Below are positions 47,863 to 60,020 of a DNA stretch of 64,000 bases, in pieces. The DNA is from Ipomoea triloba (taxonomy: Eukaryota > Streptophyta > Magnoliopsida > Solanales > Convolvulaceae): the NCBI RefSeq assembly GCF_003576645.1, contig NC_044919.1, positions 15,548,681 to 15,612,680 on the forward strand, written 5' to 3'. Made by a program: the position numbers and the translations under genes. Position 1 is the first letter of the stretch. Each line of letters starts with the position of its first letter. Below the pieces are notes generated by a model. That model did no database searches. It had not been told where the DNA came from and saw nothing but the letters and a program-made list of their open reading frames with translations.

Positions 47863-48868
47863 AATAAAATTGTCATTTTAGTCTACTGACTATAGGGGTC
47901 CTGTTAATTGCAGTCCACGACTTTCAAAAGTGTTAATTGCATACCCTGACTATTCAATTTTTATCAATTTTAGTCCCTCCGGTCAAATTGCCAGCCAAAT
48001 TTCACCGGAGGTTAAAATAATGGGGGTATAAAAGTCATTTCACATTGTTCTTCTTCTCCGGCTAAGCATCTTCTTCGACGGCAGACCAGGCAACCATGAC
48101 TTGTCTCCGGTGAAGCCATATATTCTTCCTCTGTTTACGAAGCCATCTGTTCTCCCTCCATTTACAAAGCCATCTCACGCCAGTCTCCTACTGCACCATT
48201 TGCCTGAAGTTCGCCGCAGGGAAACCCTCCGCCGCCACCGCCGTAGCAGGCGGCATAGCCACCAATTTCTGCAGAACATACGTCAATGTATCAATTTCGC
48301 GAGTGAACATGTAGTTCGACGCCGCAATGCGATGGCGGAGTACCAGAATAAGCTTATTCAGCGACCGCAGCAGACTAGCAGCCCGTGGTAGCGACCAGCG
48401 ACCTTCTATCTTCGTCGGGCAGTCCGGCAGTTGAAGCAGATCTGTAGCGATCAGCGGCGAACGAGAGCGGTGGTGGTGTTGAGCTGTGGTGGATCGACGG
48501 CAATCACCGGCTATCATTTCCTCCCTCCCCCTCTTCGCGACGCCATATCAAATCTGCCAGAGAAGAAGATTTGATAAAAATTGTGAAGTTTTTGGTCCGC
48601 CAGAGAAGAAGCCATAAAGTAATGTTGTTGTAAGTTTGCCTAGTTTGTCGTCGAAGAAAATGCCTAGCCGGAGAAGAAGAACAATGTGAAATGACTTTTA
48701 TACCCCCATTATTTTAACCTCCGGCGCAATTTGGCCGGCAATTTGGCCGGAGTGACTAAAATCGATAAAAATTGAATAGTCAAGGTATGCAATTAACACT
48801 TTTGAAAGTCGTGGACTACAATTAATAGGACCCCTATAGTCAGTAGACTAAAATGACAATTTTTTCTC
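47863..48868. mobile_element. Mutator-type foldback element with GC-rich cargo (Pack-MULE-like)
   Basis: Long inverted arms: 'ttttagtctactgactatag' on the left is mirrored by 'ctatagtcagtagactaaaa' on the right, and the match continues about 190 bp inward to 'atgtgaaatgacttttatac'. The 9-bp repeat TAAAATAAA flanks it (47854-47862 and 48869-48877). The centre (48070-48650) is much GC-richer than its surroundings and has an open minus frame (48188-48517) of unknown identity; it may be captured host sequence. Confidence 0.75.
48188..48517 (-). other. Open frame in foldback cargo, not recognised
   Basis: 109 codons, Arg/Ala/Leu-rich (AASLLRSLNKLILVLRHRIA). I recognise no domain. GC content and position inside Mutator-type arms suggest a captured gene fragment; expression is unknown. 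Confidence 0.3.
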
Positions 48869-49892
48869 TAAAATAAATTTAGTTATTTTACTAAAAAATG
48901 TTATATTTAACCGACCGAAACCGACTAAAAACTATCAGTTTCGGTTACATCAATTATGAAGGTTGGTCGGTTGGTTATGAAGGTTCAGTTAAAATTTTGG
49001 TTATTTCGGTTATTAACCAAAAATTGGCCGAAATCAATCGATGTTCACCCCTACCAGAGATCGGCACTCCATACTCACATTCACCATGTCTCCCACGTTA
49101 CTAGATCTAGAAAAAGTTTAAAGATATTTGAGAAAGATAAACGAAAAATAAATTTAGAGAAAGTCTACATCGATGTGTCAATAATTTTGAGAAATTTAAA
49201 ATGAGAAAATATAATCTTAAAGAAAGAGATGTAACTATTGCTTCAACTTTCTCCCTACCCTTGTTAAAGAAGCTCGATTACTATGACTAAGACAATACTT
49301 TTCTATTTTAAAATTTGGAATGAGCTATTTATAACAACTAGTATTTTCGCCCGTGCGTTGCACGGAATGAATTTGTTAAAATATTTTAAGAATATTTGGA
49401 TCGATATACAATTATATAAATTATAACATTGAATATTATATAGCGCAATTGATGAAATTGGTTGGATTGTTTATGTTTTTTTGATGTTTTCTTTGCTTGA
49501 ATTAGAGCAAATAATTGTCCAATTACCCGTGCGATTCACGGATAAATTTTTTTTATTATTTATTTAGATAAAAAATTAAAGATAAAATTATTTTTAATAT
49601 TGAACATGTACATTTATTTGATTATAATATTAATGCAAAAGTATCACTCAATTAATTGAATAATATATGACTTGTTTGTTTACAATTATCTTTAAAAAGA
49701 TCGATATTTAATACTCTGTATAACTTAAGTAATTATATTATTACAAAAATAAACATGGAAAAATGAGAAATAATTTAACTTTAATTATTACGGAGTATAA
49801 AAATAAATTGAAAGACCAATATTTAGCTTAATTACCATAATAATTATTAGGCAATTATTATTAGTCAATTACACTAAATTAATTATTTTTCA

Positions 49893-50012
49893 ATACCAAA
49901 GACCTTGTGGTCAAGTGGCATAATTATAGCCCTCCTAAGTGAGAGGTTATAGGTTTGATTCCTAGTGGGGGCGTGAGCTTTCTTTGTGCTTTAGTAGGTT
50001 TTGAGAAAAATT
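49893..50012 (+). mobile_element. tRNA-derived SINE within the left Helitron arm
   Basis: A box TGGTCAAGTGG at 49908-49918 and B box GGTTTGATTC at 49952-49961, with the same 'aagaccttgtggtcaagtgg' head as the SINE at 47498. The equivalent place in the right arm (near 54710) lacks it, so it inserted after the arms separated. Confidence 0.75.
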
Positions 50013-50099
50013 ATTATTTCCTAATATTTTAATTTCCTTTTGAATATATCCATTTCCTGTTTCCTTTATAAAAAGAATTTAATTGTCATTCCTTTTTCC

Positions 50100-51490
50100 T
50101 TCATAATTTTTTCCTAATATTTCATTTGTTGGTTACTAATTCTTTTATAGGGAAAGCTATGCTATATTTCCAGTGAAATATTAATATATTTATTTTGTTT
50201 TTCCTAATATTTCATTTTATTTTAAATAAATTCATTTTATTTTTTCTTCATAAAAAGAATTAATATTGATTTCCATTCCTTTTTTCCTTCATAATTTTTT
50301 TCTAATATTTCATTTGTTGGTTACTAATTTTTTCATATGAAAAGTTGTGTTATATTTCCAGTGAAATATTAATATATTCATTTTGTTTTTCCTAATATTT
50401 CATTTCCTTATAAATATATTCATTTCCATTTTCCTTCATAAAAAAATTAATATTCATTTCCATTCTTTTTTCCTTCATAATTTTTTCCTAATATTTTATT
50501 TGATGGTTACTAATTTGTTCGTAGAGAAAGCTGTGTTATATTTTCAGTGAAATATTAATATGTTCATTTCGTTTTTCCTAATATTTCATTTCCTTATAAA
50601 TATATTCATTTCCATTTTCCTTCATAAAAAAATTAATATTCATTTCCATTCTTTTTTCCTTCATAATTTTTTCCTAATATTTTATTTGATGGTTACTAAT
50701 TTGTTCGTAGAGAAAGCTGTGTTATATTTTCAGTGAAATATTAATATGTTCATTTCGTTTTTCCTAATATTTCATTTCCTTATAAATATATTCATTTCCA
50801 TTTTCCTTCATAAAAAAATTAATATTCATTTCCATTCTTTTTTCCTTCATAATTTTTTCCTAATATTTTATTTGATGGTTACTAATTTGTTCGTAGAGAA
50901 AGCTGTGTTATATTTTCAGTGAAATATTAATATGTTCATTTCGTTTTTCCTAATATTTCATTTCCTTATAAATATATTCATTTCCATTTTCCTTCATAAA
51001 AAAATTAATATTCATTTCCATTCTTTTTTCCTTCATAATTTTTTCCTAATATTTTATTTGATGGTTACTAATTTGTTCGTAGAGAAAGCTGTGTTATATT
51101 TTCAGTGAAATATTAATATGTTCATTTCGTTTTTCCTAATATTTCATTTCCTTATAAATATATTCATTTCCATTTTCCTTCATAAAAAAATTAATATTCA
51201 TTTCCATTCTTTTTTCCTTCATAATTTTTTCCTAATATTTTATTTGATGGTTACTAATTTGTTCGTAGAGAAAGCTGTGTTATATTTTCAGTGAAATATT
51301 AATATGTTCATTTCGTTTTTCCTAATATTTCATTTCCTTTTAAATATATTCATTTCCTTTTTCTTTCATAAAAAGAATTAATATTATGTTACATTCCTTT
51401 TTCCTTTATAATTTTTTCATAATCATTCATTTGGTGGTTACTAATTTTTTCGAGGGAAAAGTTGTGTTATATTTCCAGTGAAATATTAAT
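50100..51490. repeat. Tandem array, 186-bp units
   Basis: The phrase 'gtagagaaagctgtgttata' recurs at 50521, 50707, 50893, 51079 and 51265, exactly 186 bp apart; these units are nearly identical. Diverged units flank them (near 50150, 50335 and 51455). The right arm holds only about two related units, so the amplification is specific to the left arm. Confidence 0.93.
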
Positions 51491-51599
51491 ATATTCATTT
51501 TACTTTTCATAATATTTCATTTTCTTTTGAGTATATTTATTTCCTTTTTCCTTTATCAAAAGAATTAATATTACTTTCCATTCATTTTTCCTGACAATT

Positions 51600-52825
51600 G
51601 CCAATTAATTGGATTCTCGTGTAATATTCATTTCCTTTGCGTTCAAAACATTTTAATATTAATTTGTATATGATTAAAAAGTAATATAATTGTTGAATAT
51701 ATTTTCAGTGAAATATTAACAAATAGGTATTGGAATATAATATATATGGAACTCAAATATGTATGTATGTAATATAATATAATGGAGTCCATTCATATGT
51801 TTTCACCATTAACGTAATAATAACATACCTTTTGGTAATAATTGGCAATTGATAATAAATAAATGAAATTGTAAACAAATAGGTATTGGAATATAATATA
51901 ACATAATTCAATTATAATTAATAGAATTTCATACAATTATAGCTATTTGTTTATTACCAATTATGACTAATCAATTTATACATATATTCTCCATTTATTA
52001 CCTTTATCTAGAAAGCAAAATCAAATGAAAATTACATGAATGGATGCCTCAATGCATTAGTAAGCTCAATGTTTAGAAACTATCGAGCCTTGCTAATAGG
52101 AATACGTGTAATTGCTGGGGCATAAGAGTCCTTAGAAAATAAGTGTAATTAATATATTTCGATGATGTTGGATTAATGTATTAGAAAATTATAGCACCCA
52201 AATCTTTTTTGTAACTTTCACTTTCTATAAATTTTGTAAAAGCAAAGAATATTGGATTAATGTATTAGAAAATTATAGCACCCAAATCTTTTTTGTAACT
52301 TTCACTTTCTATAAATTTTGTAAAAGCAAAGAATATGAATAAATGTGAACAAAGTTCTCTAAGTCAATCAATTAACAAATATGTACACGTAGACGAGATA
52401 TTTGAATAGAAGATATAATATGCGCAAAAGCCTTGGTAAAGAATAGTGAAACCCATGACATCTATCTCTACTAAAAGAAGCTCATATCAATGAGCGACAT
52501 ATCTTCAAAAGACATTACTCAACATAAAAGATTATCAATCAGAAGAAGTTATACTTCGAAAGAGGTTAGAGAGCGACAAATGTTATGTCTAATGAATGAT
52601 GTTGAGTATTAACAGAAGATCGCATACTAACAGAATAGACTTACCGTATGATTGAGGAAGACCGAGAGAATAAGGCTTACCGTCTGATTGAGGCAAAGGC
52701 AGGCAGGCCGGATGAGCCGGAAGGAAAACTGGGAGATTGAGGCTCTCGGTTGGATGTATAAAGAGGCGAGCACATCTGAGAAACCTTAAACTCGTGAGAC
52801 CAAGAACACTGAAGATCAACGGACA
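51600..52825. other. Spacer between Helitron arms with an 84-bp duplication
   Basis: AT-rich. An 84-bp unit beginning 'ttggattaatgtattagaaa' occurs twice in tandem at 52168 and 52252. A less AT-rich stretch at 52440-52820 has no recognisable gene. The missing 5' end of the left Helitron may lie here. Confidence 0.5.
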
Positions 52826-53887
52826 TCTATACTATATATAAAAACATTATCCTCCTCCAGAATTTTCCCGCCCAAACGTATGGTATTTTAGTAATATGGT
52901 AATTATTATAATAATATTATTATTAATAATATTAAATATTAATAATATTAATTAGTAATTATGGTAATATTAATTAGTAATTATAATATTAATGATAGAA
53001 TAATATTAATTATAATTGGTTATAATAGATTATTAGTAATTATAGTAATTATTATGATATAATAATATTAATGAGATAAGAATGTGGTTTTGATGGTTAC
53101 AATTTTTTAGTAATATTTACCTAAATTTACTCATATTCTGGTTGAGATAAAAAAAAATTATAAATGTCAATCATGTTATATTATATATGCTAAAAAAAAT
53201 TATAAATGTCAATCATGTTATATTATATATGCTAATAATATCTAATAATTGTAATTGGCAATTGCCATGTAAAATTAAATCAAATATTTATTATATTTTA
53301 TTTTCAAACCATTTCTAACCAATTCTCAAATCGTAATAACCTACTAACACGAATTGTTTGCTTACATAATATTATTTTATTAAATTAATTTGTTCATATA
53401 ATCGTAACAAATATTAGCATATTAATGTCACTTATACACGGTAATAGCAATAACGTACGTGCTATAAAAATTGGTAATAATTATATATACACGAAAATTG
53501 TCTTCAAAAAAAAAATATATACACGAAGATCATGTCCATAAAGTCATCATTTATTAGTAAAAAATTAAATTAAGAATATAAGATATTATTGGAATTGAAA
53601 ATTAAATCAAGAATATAACATATTATTGGATTTGAAAATTACAAAATAATATCTATTAATTATAAATTAATTTGTTTATTAAATCATAACAAGTATTATC
53701 ATATTAATGTCACTTATACACGATAATAACAGTAATTTACGTGCAATAAAAATTGATAATATTTATATATACACAAACATTGTCTTCAATAAAAATATAC
53801 ACGAATTACGAATTCTGGCTGAGATACAAAAATTACGAATGCCAATCATATTATATTATATATATGCTAATATATTACGAATGTCAA

Positions 53888-53928
<41 letters not shown>

Positions 53929-55268
53929 TAATAATCTATATAATCTATATATCATATATTATATATATGCTAATATATTATGAAAAGTGAAATGAATATA
54001 TTAATATTTCACTGGAAATATAACACAACTTTTCCCTATGAAAAAATTAGTAACCACCAAATGAATGATTAGGAAAAAATTATAAAGGAAAAATGAATGT
54101 AAAATAATATTAATTCTTTTTATGAAGGAAAAAGGAAATTAATATATTTAAAAGGAAATGAAATATTAGGAAAAACGAAATGAACATATTAATATTTTAC
54201 TGAAAATATAACACAACTTTTTCTATGAACAATTAGTAACCACCAAATGAAATATTAGGAAAAAATTATGAAGGACAAAGGAATGACAATTAATAATTCT
54301 TTTTATAAAAGAAAAAGAAAATGAATATATTCAAAAGGAAATTAAAATATTAGGAAAAGAAATGGATATATTAATATTTCATTGTAAATATAATCGGCAA
54401 TTATATTATTATAATTATATAAATTAAATATTAATTAATTATTAATTATATTAATAAATACTACTCCATAAGCACTGGATTGTGCTCTTTTTAGTCGTAG
54501 AGTTAACCGAAGCTCCCTCCGAACACAGCTAACTTATTACATAATTAATATTTATTAACTAGAAGGTTGAGCAATCCTCTCACCAACTTTAGATGTCGTT
54601 GATCAAATTAATTAGTACACGTGTGGCATTAACACTACAAAAGGTTGAACATATTTAATATATGATAATAATAATTTTTGTATATACGAATTGATATTCC
54701 TGTTAACAAAAAATGATTAATTTAGTGTAATTGATTAATAATAATTGCCTAATAATTATTATGGTAATTAAGCTAAATATTAGTCGTTCAATTTATTTTT
54801 ATACTACGTAATAATTAAAGTTCAATTATTTCTCATTTTTTCATATTTATTTTTGTAATAATATAATTACTTAAGTTATACGGAGTATTAAATATCGATC
54901 TTTTAAAGATAATTGTAAACAAACAAGTCATATATTATTCAATTAATTAAGTGATACTTTTGCACTAATCTTATAATCAAATAAATGTACATGTTTAATA
55001 TTAGATTTTTTAAAATAATTTTATCTTTAATTTTATTATCTATAAAAATAATAATAAAATTTATCCGTGAATCGCACGGGTAATTGGACAATTATTTGCT
55101 CTAATTCAAGCAAAAGAAAACATAAAAAAACATAATCAATCGAACCAATTTCATCAATTGCGCTATATAATATTCGATGTTATAATTTATATAATTGTAT
55201 ATCGATCAAAATATTCTTAAAATATTATAATAAATTCATTCCGTGCAACGCACGAGCGAAAATACTAG
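52826..55268 (+). mobile_element. Non-autonomous Helitron, right arm, with two successive 3' terminators
   Basis: Begins TCTATACTATATATAAAAAC after A (5' TC end) and ends hairpin ccgtgc-aac-gcacga then CTAG (55265-55268) before T. About 190 bp before the end lies an older terminator-like hairpin (ccgtgaatcgcacgggtaatt, about 55062-55082). The sequence around it matches the 3' end of the decayed Helitron at 19280-19464. Internal direct repeats of about 110 bp occur near 53405 and 53690. No coding capacity. Confidence 0.82.
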
Positions 55269-56753
55269 TTCTTGATTAAAGATAAATAACTGAGTATATT
55301 AAATGCGCTTTATGGATATTAATTTGTATTATTAAATAGGAATCAATATGTAACGGCCCAAGTGCCTAGTATAAAAACGCCCTTCAATCATTTGAGGAGG
55401 GGGAGACATTTTTCGAGAAAAGCAATACAAGAGTTTGAGAGGTAGCCAAGAGTGTTTTTGTATTTATTCTTGGTTTTTCCGTTGTGTTGGCCCATCGGCC
55501 GACCATCTCTTGGTCGGAAAACCATCAATAATAATAATAATAACAATAATAATATAAATGTGGTGTTTGTAAGTTTGACACTTGAATTGCATTTGTTGCA
55601 ATTCGACAGTGGCTAATTGCAAACACGTCATTTAAAAAAAAAATGTCAGATTGCAATACCTCTCATTTTCATTGGTGCAGAACGCAGGCCTTAAACACCT
55701 TACGAAAAGGTGTTGCTAAGTACTTTGGGAAAGGTGCTAATTAAGCACATTTTTGGTGAGCACCTTACAAAAGGTGCTAGTTCGCATAGGTCCACCAAAA
55801 AGGCAAGTGAAAGCTTAGTCTTGGAAATTGACGATAATTTTGAGATAGTGAGCGGCTACAAGATAGTGGAATTCAATCTTGTTGAGAAGGTTGAAGTTAA
55901 ATTTCATAACTGGTGAAAGAAAATGGTTGATTAGACGAGTGAGATCCCAACATATTTTCTTTGACAGGTTCACTTGATGTGCGAATAGGTACCACCATTC
56001 TAAGAGTGGACGGCTGAACAATGAACACAACACTCGGGTCGAAAGGACTACTACAAGTTAAGAACAAGGAAATTAGTTCCAAATGTATTTCCTTTAATTT
56101 AAATCGTTAAATAATGTTGTAGTATTCTTGTAATATGTTTCATTTCGAAATAAAACGAAAAGTTTATATTATTGAATTTTATTGCATGCAAATTATTTTA
56201 TGGAATAATTTTAAATGTTTAAAAGATTCAATGTTAATACTCTGTGCAAGTGTAGCATTACGTGTAAAATGCTAGAATGGCTTAATGACCAAAACATAAT
56301 GTAATAAGCGTGTTGCATATTGAAGTCTAGAAAAAAGTATTATGTTCTAGTTCATTTTGAACAGTAAAGATTTTAAGAATGAAATTGGAAAAGCTATATA
56401 ATAGTGAGCATTATAGCTCGAATATTTTCAGTAATATTTTCAATACGATTATATAAGCTCGTTCAACTAGTTTGAGAATTTGGTTGACATGATCTTGTTA
56501 ATTGTATTAAATTAACTTGATTGAAACCCTAATGCTGCCTCCCTTTTCTCTCTAAAACAAAAAGCCTTTCTCTGCTGCTCAACTTCGGCTTCCACCGCCG
56601 GCCTCCGGCCGGAGCTCTAATGGAGCTTTGAGCCGGCGGTTTTGGTCACCTTCCATATGTTTGCTCTCGCTCTTCTTCCGCCCCGACCACCGTCGCAGTT
56701 CCGTCGCCTCCTACCACCGCCACAGATCTTCTTCTTCCGTTTTCTCTCCCTTT
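55269..56753. other. Spacer, no recognised gene; GC-rich block at its right end
   Basis: Contains a TATA-like box (agtataaaaacgcc, about 55358-55371) and later 'aaggtgctaattaagcacat' phrases; it could include a worn LTR, but no partner copy is found. 56570-56753 is GC-rich (gccggcctccggccggagct) and ends where the CACTA element inserted. Short open frames here resemble nothing I know. Confidence 0.4.
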
Positions 56754-57309
56754 CACTACTACACAAATACCTTTTAACGTTGGTTATTTTAGACCTACGA
56801 CGTCGGTTTTTTTTCGACGTAGTTCTAGCAGACGTTAAAAATAAATTATACGACGTCGGTTTTAAAAAACCGACGTCGTATATTATTTTTAATTTTTCAA
56901 ATAAGTACATACGACGTCGGTTCGACCGACGTCGTATGTCGTTTTTTATTTTTAAAAAATAGAGATATGGCGTTGGTTTTTTCAAAAAACCGATGTCGTA
57001 TCTTGTTTTTATTTTTAATATAGAGATACGGCGTCGGGTTTTTGGGAAAAACCGACGCCCGTATCTTGTTTTAATTAAAAAAGAAAAATAAAAAGCAGTG
57101 AATCGTATGGCGATAATTCCCCATAGCAAACTGCATATCCATTGCCTCCGCCTCTTAGCGTGAACAGCGCCCATTATTCCAACAGTGTGGTAAGCTTTAG
57201 CCACAACAGCGCCGCTCCGTAGGATTCGCGTATGTAGAACCTCAGCGTGAATACAGAGGAATAGTGCGAAAACCAAATGCACCATACTTCAGAAGACAAA
57301 GTCTTTCTT

Positions 57310-57670
57310 ACTTGTTGGTAGAGACGTATTTTGTCAGATCCTTTGAAATAGCGTATATTTGCCCAGTTGCATGCCGGAAGTAATTATTTCCAGTCTCTCC
57401 GATCCATATTTCCAAAACTCAGGTTCGTGGTACTTAACGTCCCTACAAAGGAATCATCAAGATGAGAACAAGACACAGAAACTGAGTTCCGATCCACAGA
57501 GATATGGAGTTATTTCTTTTTTTTTTTTGAAAGAAAATATGGAGTTATTTCTAAATAGGAAACATGTACTACTGTCAAACTGTAAAGAACTGGTCCAGAT
57601 TTCATACATCCAATATATACCCTGGACTTCAATCGATGCCTAGCAAGAGTTGCAGCTAGTGTACCTGTGT
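57310..57670 (-). pseudogene. Captured beta-1,3-galactosyltransferase (GT31) fragment
   Basis: Two pieces on the minus strand match the GT31 family. The first (about 57585-57670) encodes [20 protein letters not shown]. The second (about 57310-57455) encodes [12 protein letters not shown] and, in the next frame, [16 protein letters not shown] then KYVSTNK. In family members these segments are adjacent in this order; here an intron-like stretch (with a T-run on the plus strand) separates them, and the second piece has a frame break. It lacks the N-terminal anchor and most of the catalytic domain, so it is not an active enzyme. Its place between CACTA subterminal repeats implies capture from a host gene elsewhere. 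Confidence 0.85.
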
Positions 57671-57939
57671 ATGTATCACGGCCAGCAGCGTGAATAACCT
57701 GCTTCTTCACTCCGCCGGTTGTCAGAGCGGCATTGATGGCAAGTTGCTACCGTGGAGCATTCCCTCTGGTGAATTTGCGAGCGGTTTACTTGGCTATAAA
57801 CTGAGCGAATATATAGAGAGAGAGAAATATAGAGAGAAATACCGTGGAGCCTTCCCTCCATTGATGAGCAAGCTGTCCTCTAGAAAGAGAGAGAAATATA
57901 GAGGTTCCGTTCGGATCTTTATTTTAGAGGTGATATATA

Positions 57940-59494
57940 TCTACTATACTAATAACAGCCAAAGAGAGTTAGGCTTAAAATTGGTAGAAAAAATGGCGGT
58001 CAAATTATTTAATCAAATGGATGGTTTAGATTAATTATTTAATCAAATAGATGGTTAAGATAATTCAGATTAATATTATTAATAGAGATTACCTAATTTA
58101 ACCTTACTTTTATGATTATCCGTTAAGTTTTCCGTTAAATATTCTCTTCTCCGTTAATATTCCGTTAACTTTAACTTACCCATCAATTTCTATAAGAAAG
58201 ATCTTAGGTTCGAACCTCATCTCAATCAAATTTGACATAATTAAGTTTCTCACTCTATTTTACTCTTATTAAATTAAATAAATTAGTAGCTACAACAAAA
58301 AATGATACATATGTATTTCTTTAATTTAGAATTATGTGTCTACACTACCTTTATTTGAAAAAATTATTCATTATCAAAAAATTAAATTAAATAAGAGAAA
58401 TAATTTCATTAGTTATATTGTCTTTATTTTATCTCATGCAAAGATTCTTTACATTCAAATTTATCAATTGATATTCATTACATTGTCCATTATCTTATTT
58501 TTACAATATCTTGTAATTAATTATCAAAGTTATAGTACAAAATAATGTTATATATTTATTTACCAAGTATTTTTCTTAATACTATGAAAAATAATTAAAA
58601 TAATTTGAAGCTAATTATATTAACTACTTGGGGATTGGTTGACAAAGAGAGTACTCAAATAATAACCCAACAAATTGAAGCGGAATCCCTCTATTTTACT
58701 CTTATTGAATTAAATAAATTAGTAGTTACACCAAAAAATGATACATATGTATTTCTTTAATACCATGAAAAAAAAATAAAAAAAGAATAGTTTGAAACCA
58801 ATCATATTAACTACTTGGGGGATTTGTTGACAATGAAAGTACTCAAATAACCCATTACCCAGCAAATTGAAGCGAGAAACTACCTTTCAATATCTTTGAA
58901 ATACATAATATTTTAAAATTTTAAATTTTTATTAATTTATTTAATCTTTTTTCTTAAACTAGGGATTTCTTTATCTACAGTAACTCATTCAACAATAATG
59001 GTTGAACCAAATGAACCCCAAACAGAAAACCTAAAGGAAAGTCCATAGCTCCTATATCATAATCTCATTGCATGACGTTGTCATCTATGCTACCATCAAT
59101 AACCGAATTGCAAATAACACACTACCAACAAAAAGGAAGAGAACAAATAGTAAAGATGAAGACAATGACAACGTTACTCAAAAGAGAATTAAGAACACTT
59201 AGAAAAATTCAAATTAAAAGTAGTATTTATTTAGACTATCATTTTTAAACCAAATATTTAGACTATCGATTTTACAAGGTTGCAAACATTTATTTTAGTA
59301 ATAATTATAATGAATTTTCTATATTATCTTGGATTCATATACGTTGAGTTAAATATTTAAATAAAAAAATTCGACATTTAATTACTCATGTATAAACTTC
59401 TCCTATATAATCTTGCATTGATATACTTTCAAATATTTATTTAAATATAAACATTGAGCATTAACTCATTCGCGCAATGCGCGTATAAAACTAG
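57940..59494 (+). mobile_element. Non-autonomous Helitron, copy 2, inside the CACTA element
   Basis: Begins TCTACTATACTAATAACAG after A and ends hairpin CGCGC-AAT-GCGCG (59471-59483) then CTAG (59491-59494) before T. It is the inverted counterpart of 30566-32102 over about 1.5 kb. Its hairpin is intact whereas copy 1 has a mutated arm. Confidence 0.9.
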
Positions 59495-60020
59495 TTTTTT
59501 AATAAGGCCAGGCAAGAGCGAACAAATTTTTGAAAATTTTAGAGGTGGATTGAAATTTGGGGATTTTGAATCTAATTATGTGATATATGATTTTTTAAAA
59601 ATTTTATTTTGGACATACGACGTCGGTTCTATATAACCGATGTCGTATGTCTTTAATTTTTTTAAAAAAAACATTATTTAAAACATACGACGTCAGTTTA
59701 TAGCAAAAACCGACGTTGTAAATAATTTTTTTTTTAAATATTAAGACATACGACGTCGATTCTATGTAGAACCGACGTCGTATGTCTTTAATTTTTTTTT
59801 AAAAAAAAAAGGTATTTAAAACATACGACGTCGGTTCTACATTGAACCGACGTCGTATGTCTTAATATTTAAAAAAATATATTTACGACGTCGGTTTTTG
59901 CTATAAACCGACGTCGTAAATAATATATATTATTTTTGCTTTATTTTATTGACATATAACGTCGGTTTGTCAAAAACCGACGTTGATTGGGCGACGTAGT
60001 ATCCTTTTTTTGTAGTAGTG

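Larger units (their letters stand above)
49338..51600 (-). mobile_element. Helitron-derived arm, left, 3' end outward
   Basis: On the minus strand this ends with hairpin CCGTGC-AAC-GCACGG (49351-49365) and CTAG (49338-49341) before T. A second, internal terminator-like hairpin lies about 170 bp inside (near 49530, acccgtgcgattcacggat). It is the inverse of the right arm (about 53980-55268). The inner part is expanded by the 186-bp array. Its 5' TC end was not found. Confidence 0.75.
56754..60020. mobile_element. CACTA (EnSpm) element with captured gene fragment and nested Helitron
   Basis: Termini CACTACTACA...TGTAGTAGTG, flanked by the 3-bp repeat TTT (56751-56753 and 60021-60023), as expected for CACTA elements. 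Both subterminal regions (56780-57070 and 59615-59995) carry many copies of ACGACGTCGG and its reverse, the likely transposase-binding repeats. No transposase is present, so it is non-autonomous. It holds a galactosyltransferase fragment (57310-57670) and the Helitron at 57940-59494; without the latter it would be about 1.7 kb. Confidence 0.9.

Noticed and set aside
56617..57285. 222-codon minus-strand frame across the CACTA left end
   Set aside because: It runs from outside the element through its subterminal repeats; the Arg-rich part is the repeat ACGACGTCGG read in frame, so it is not one gene.
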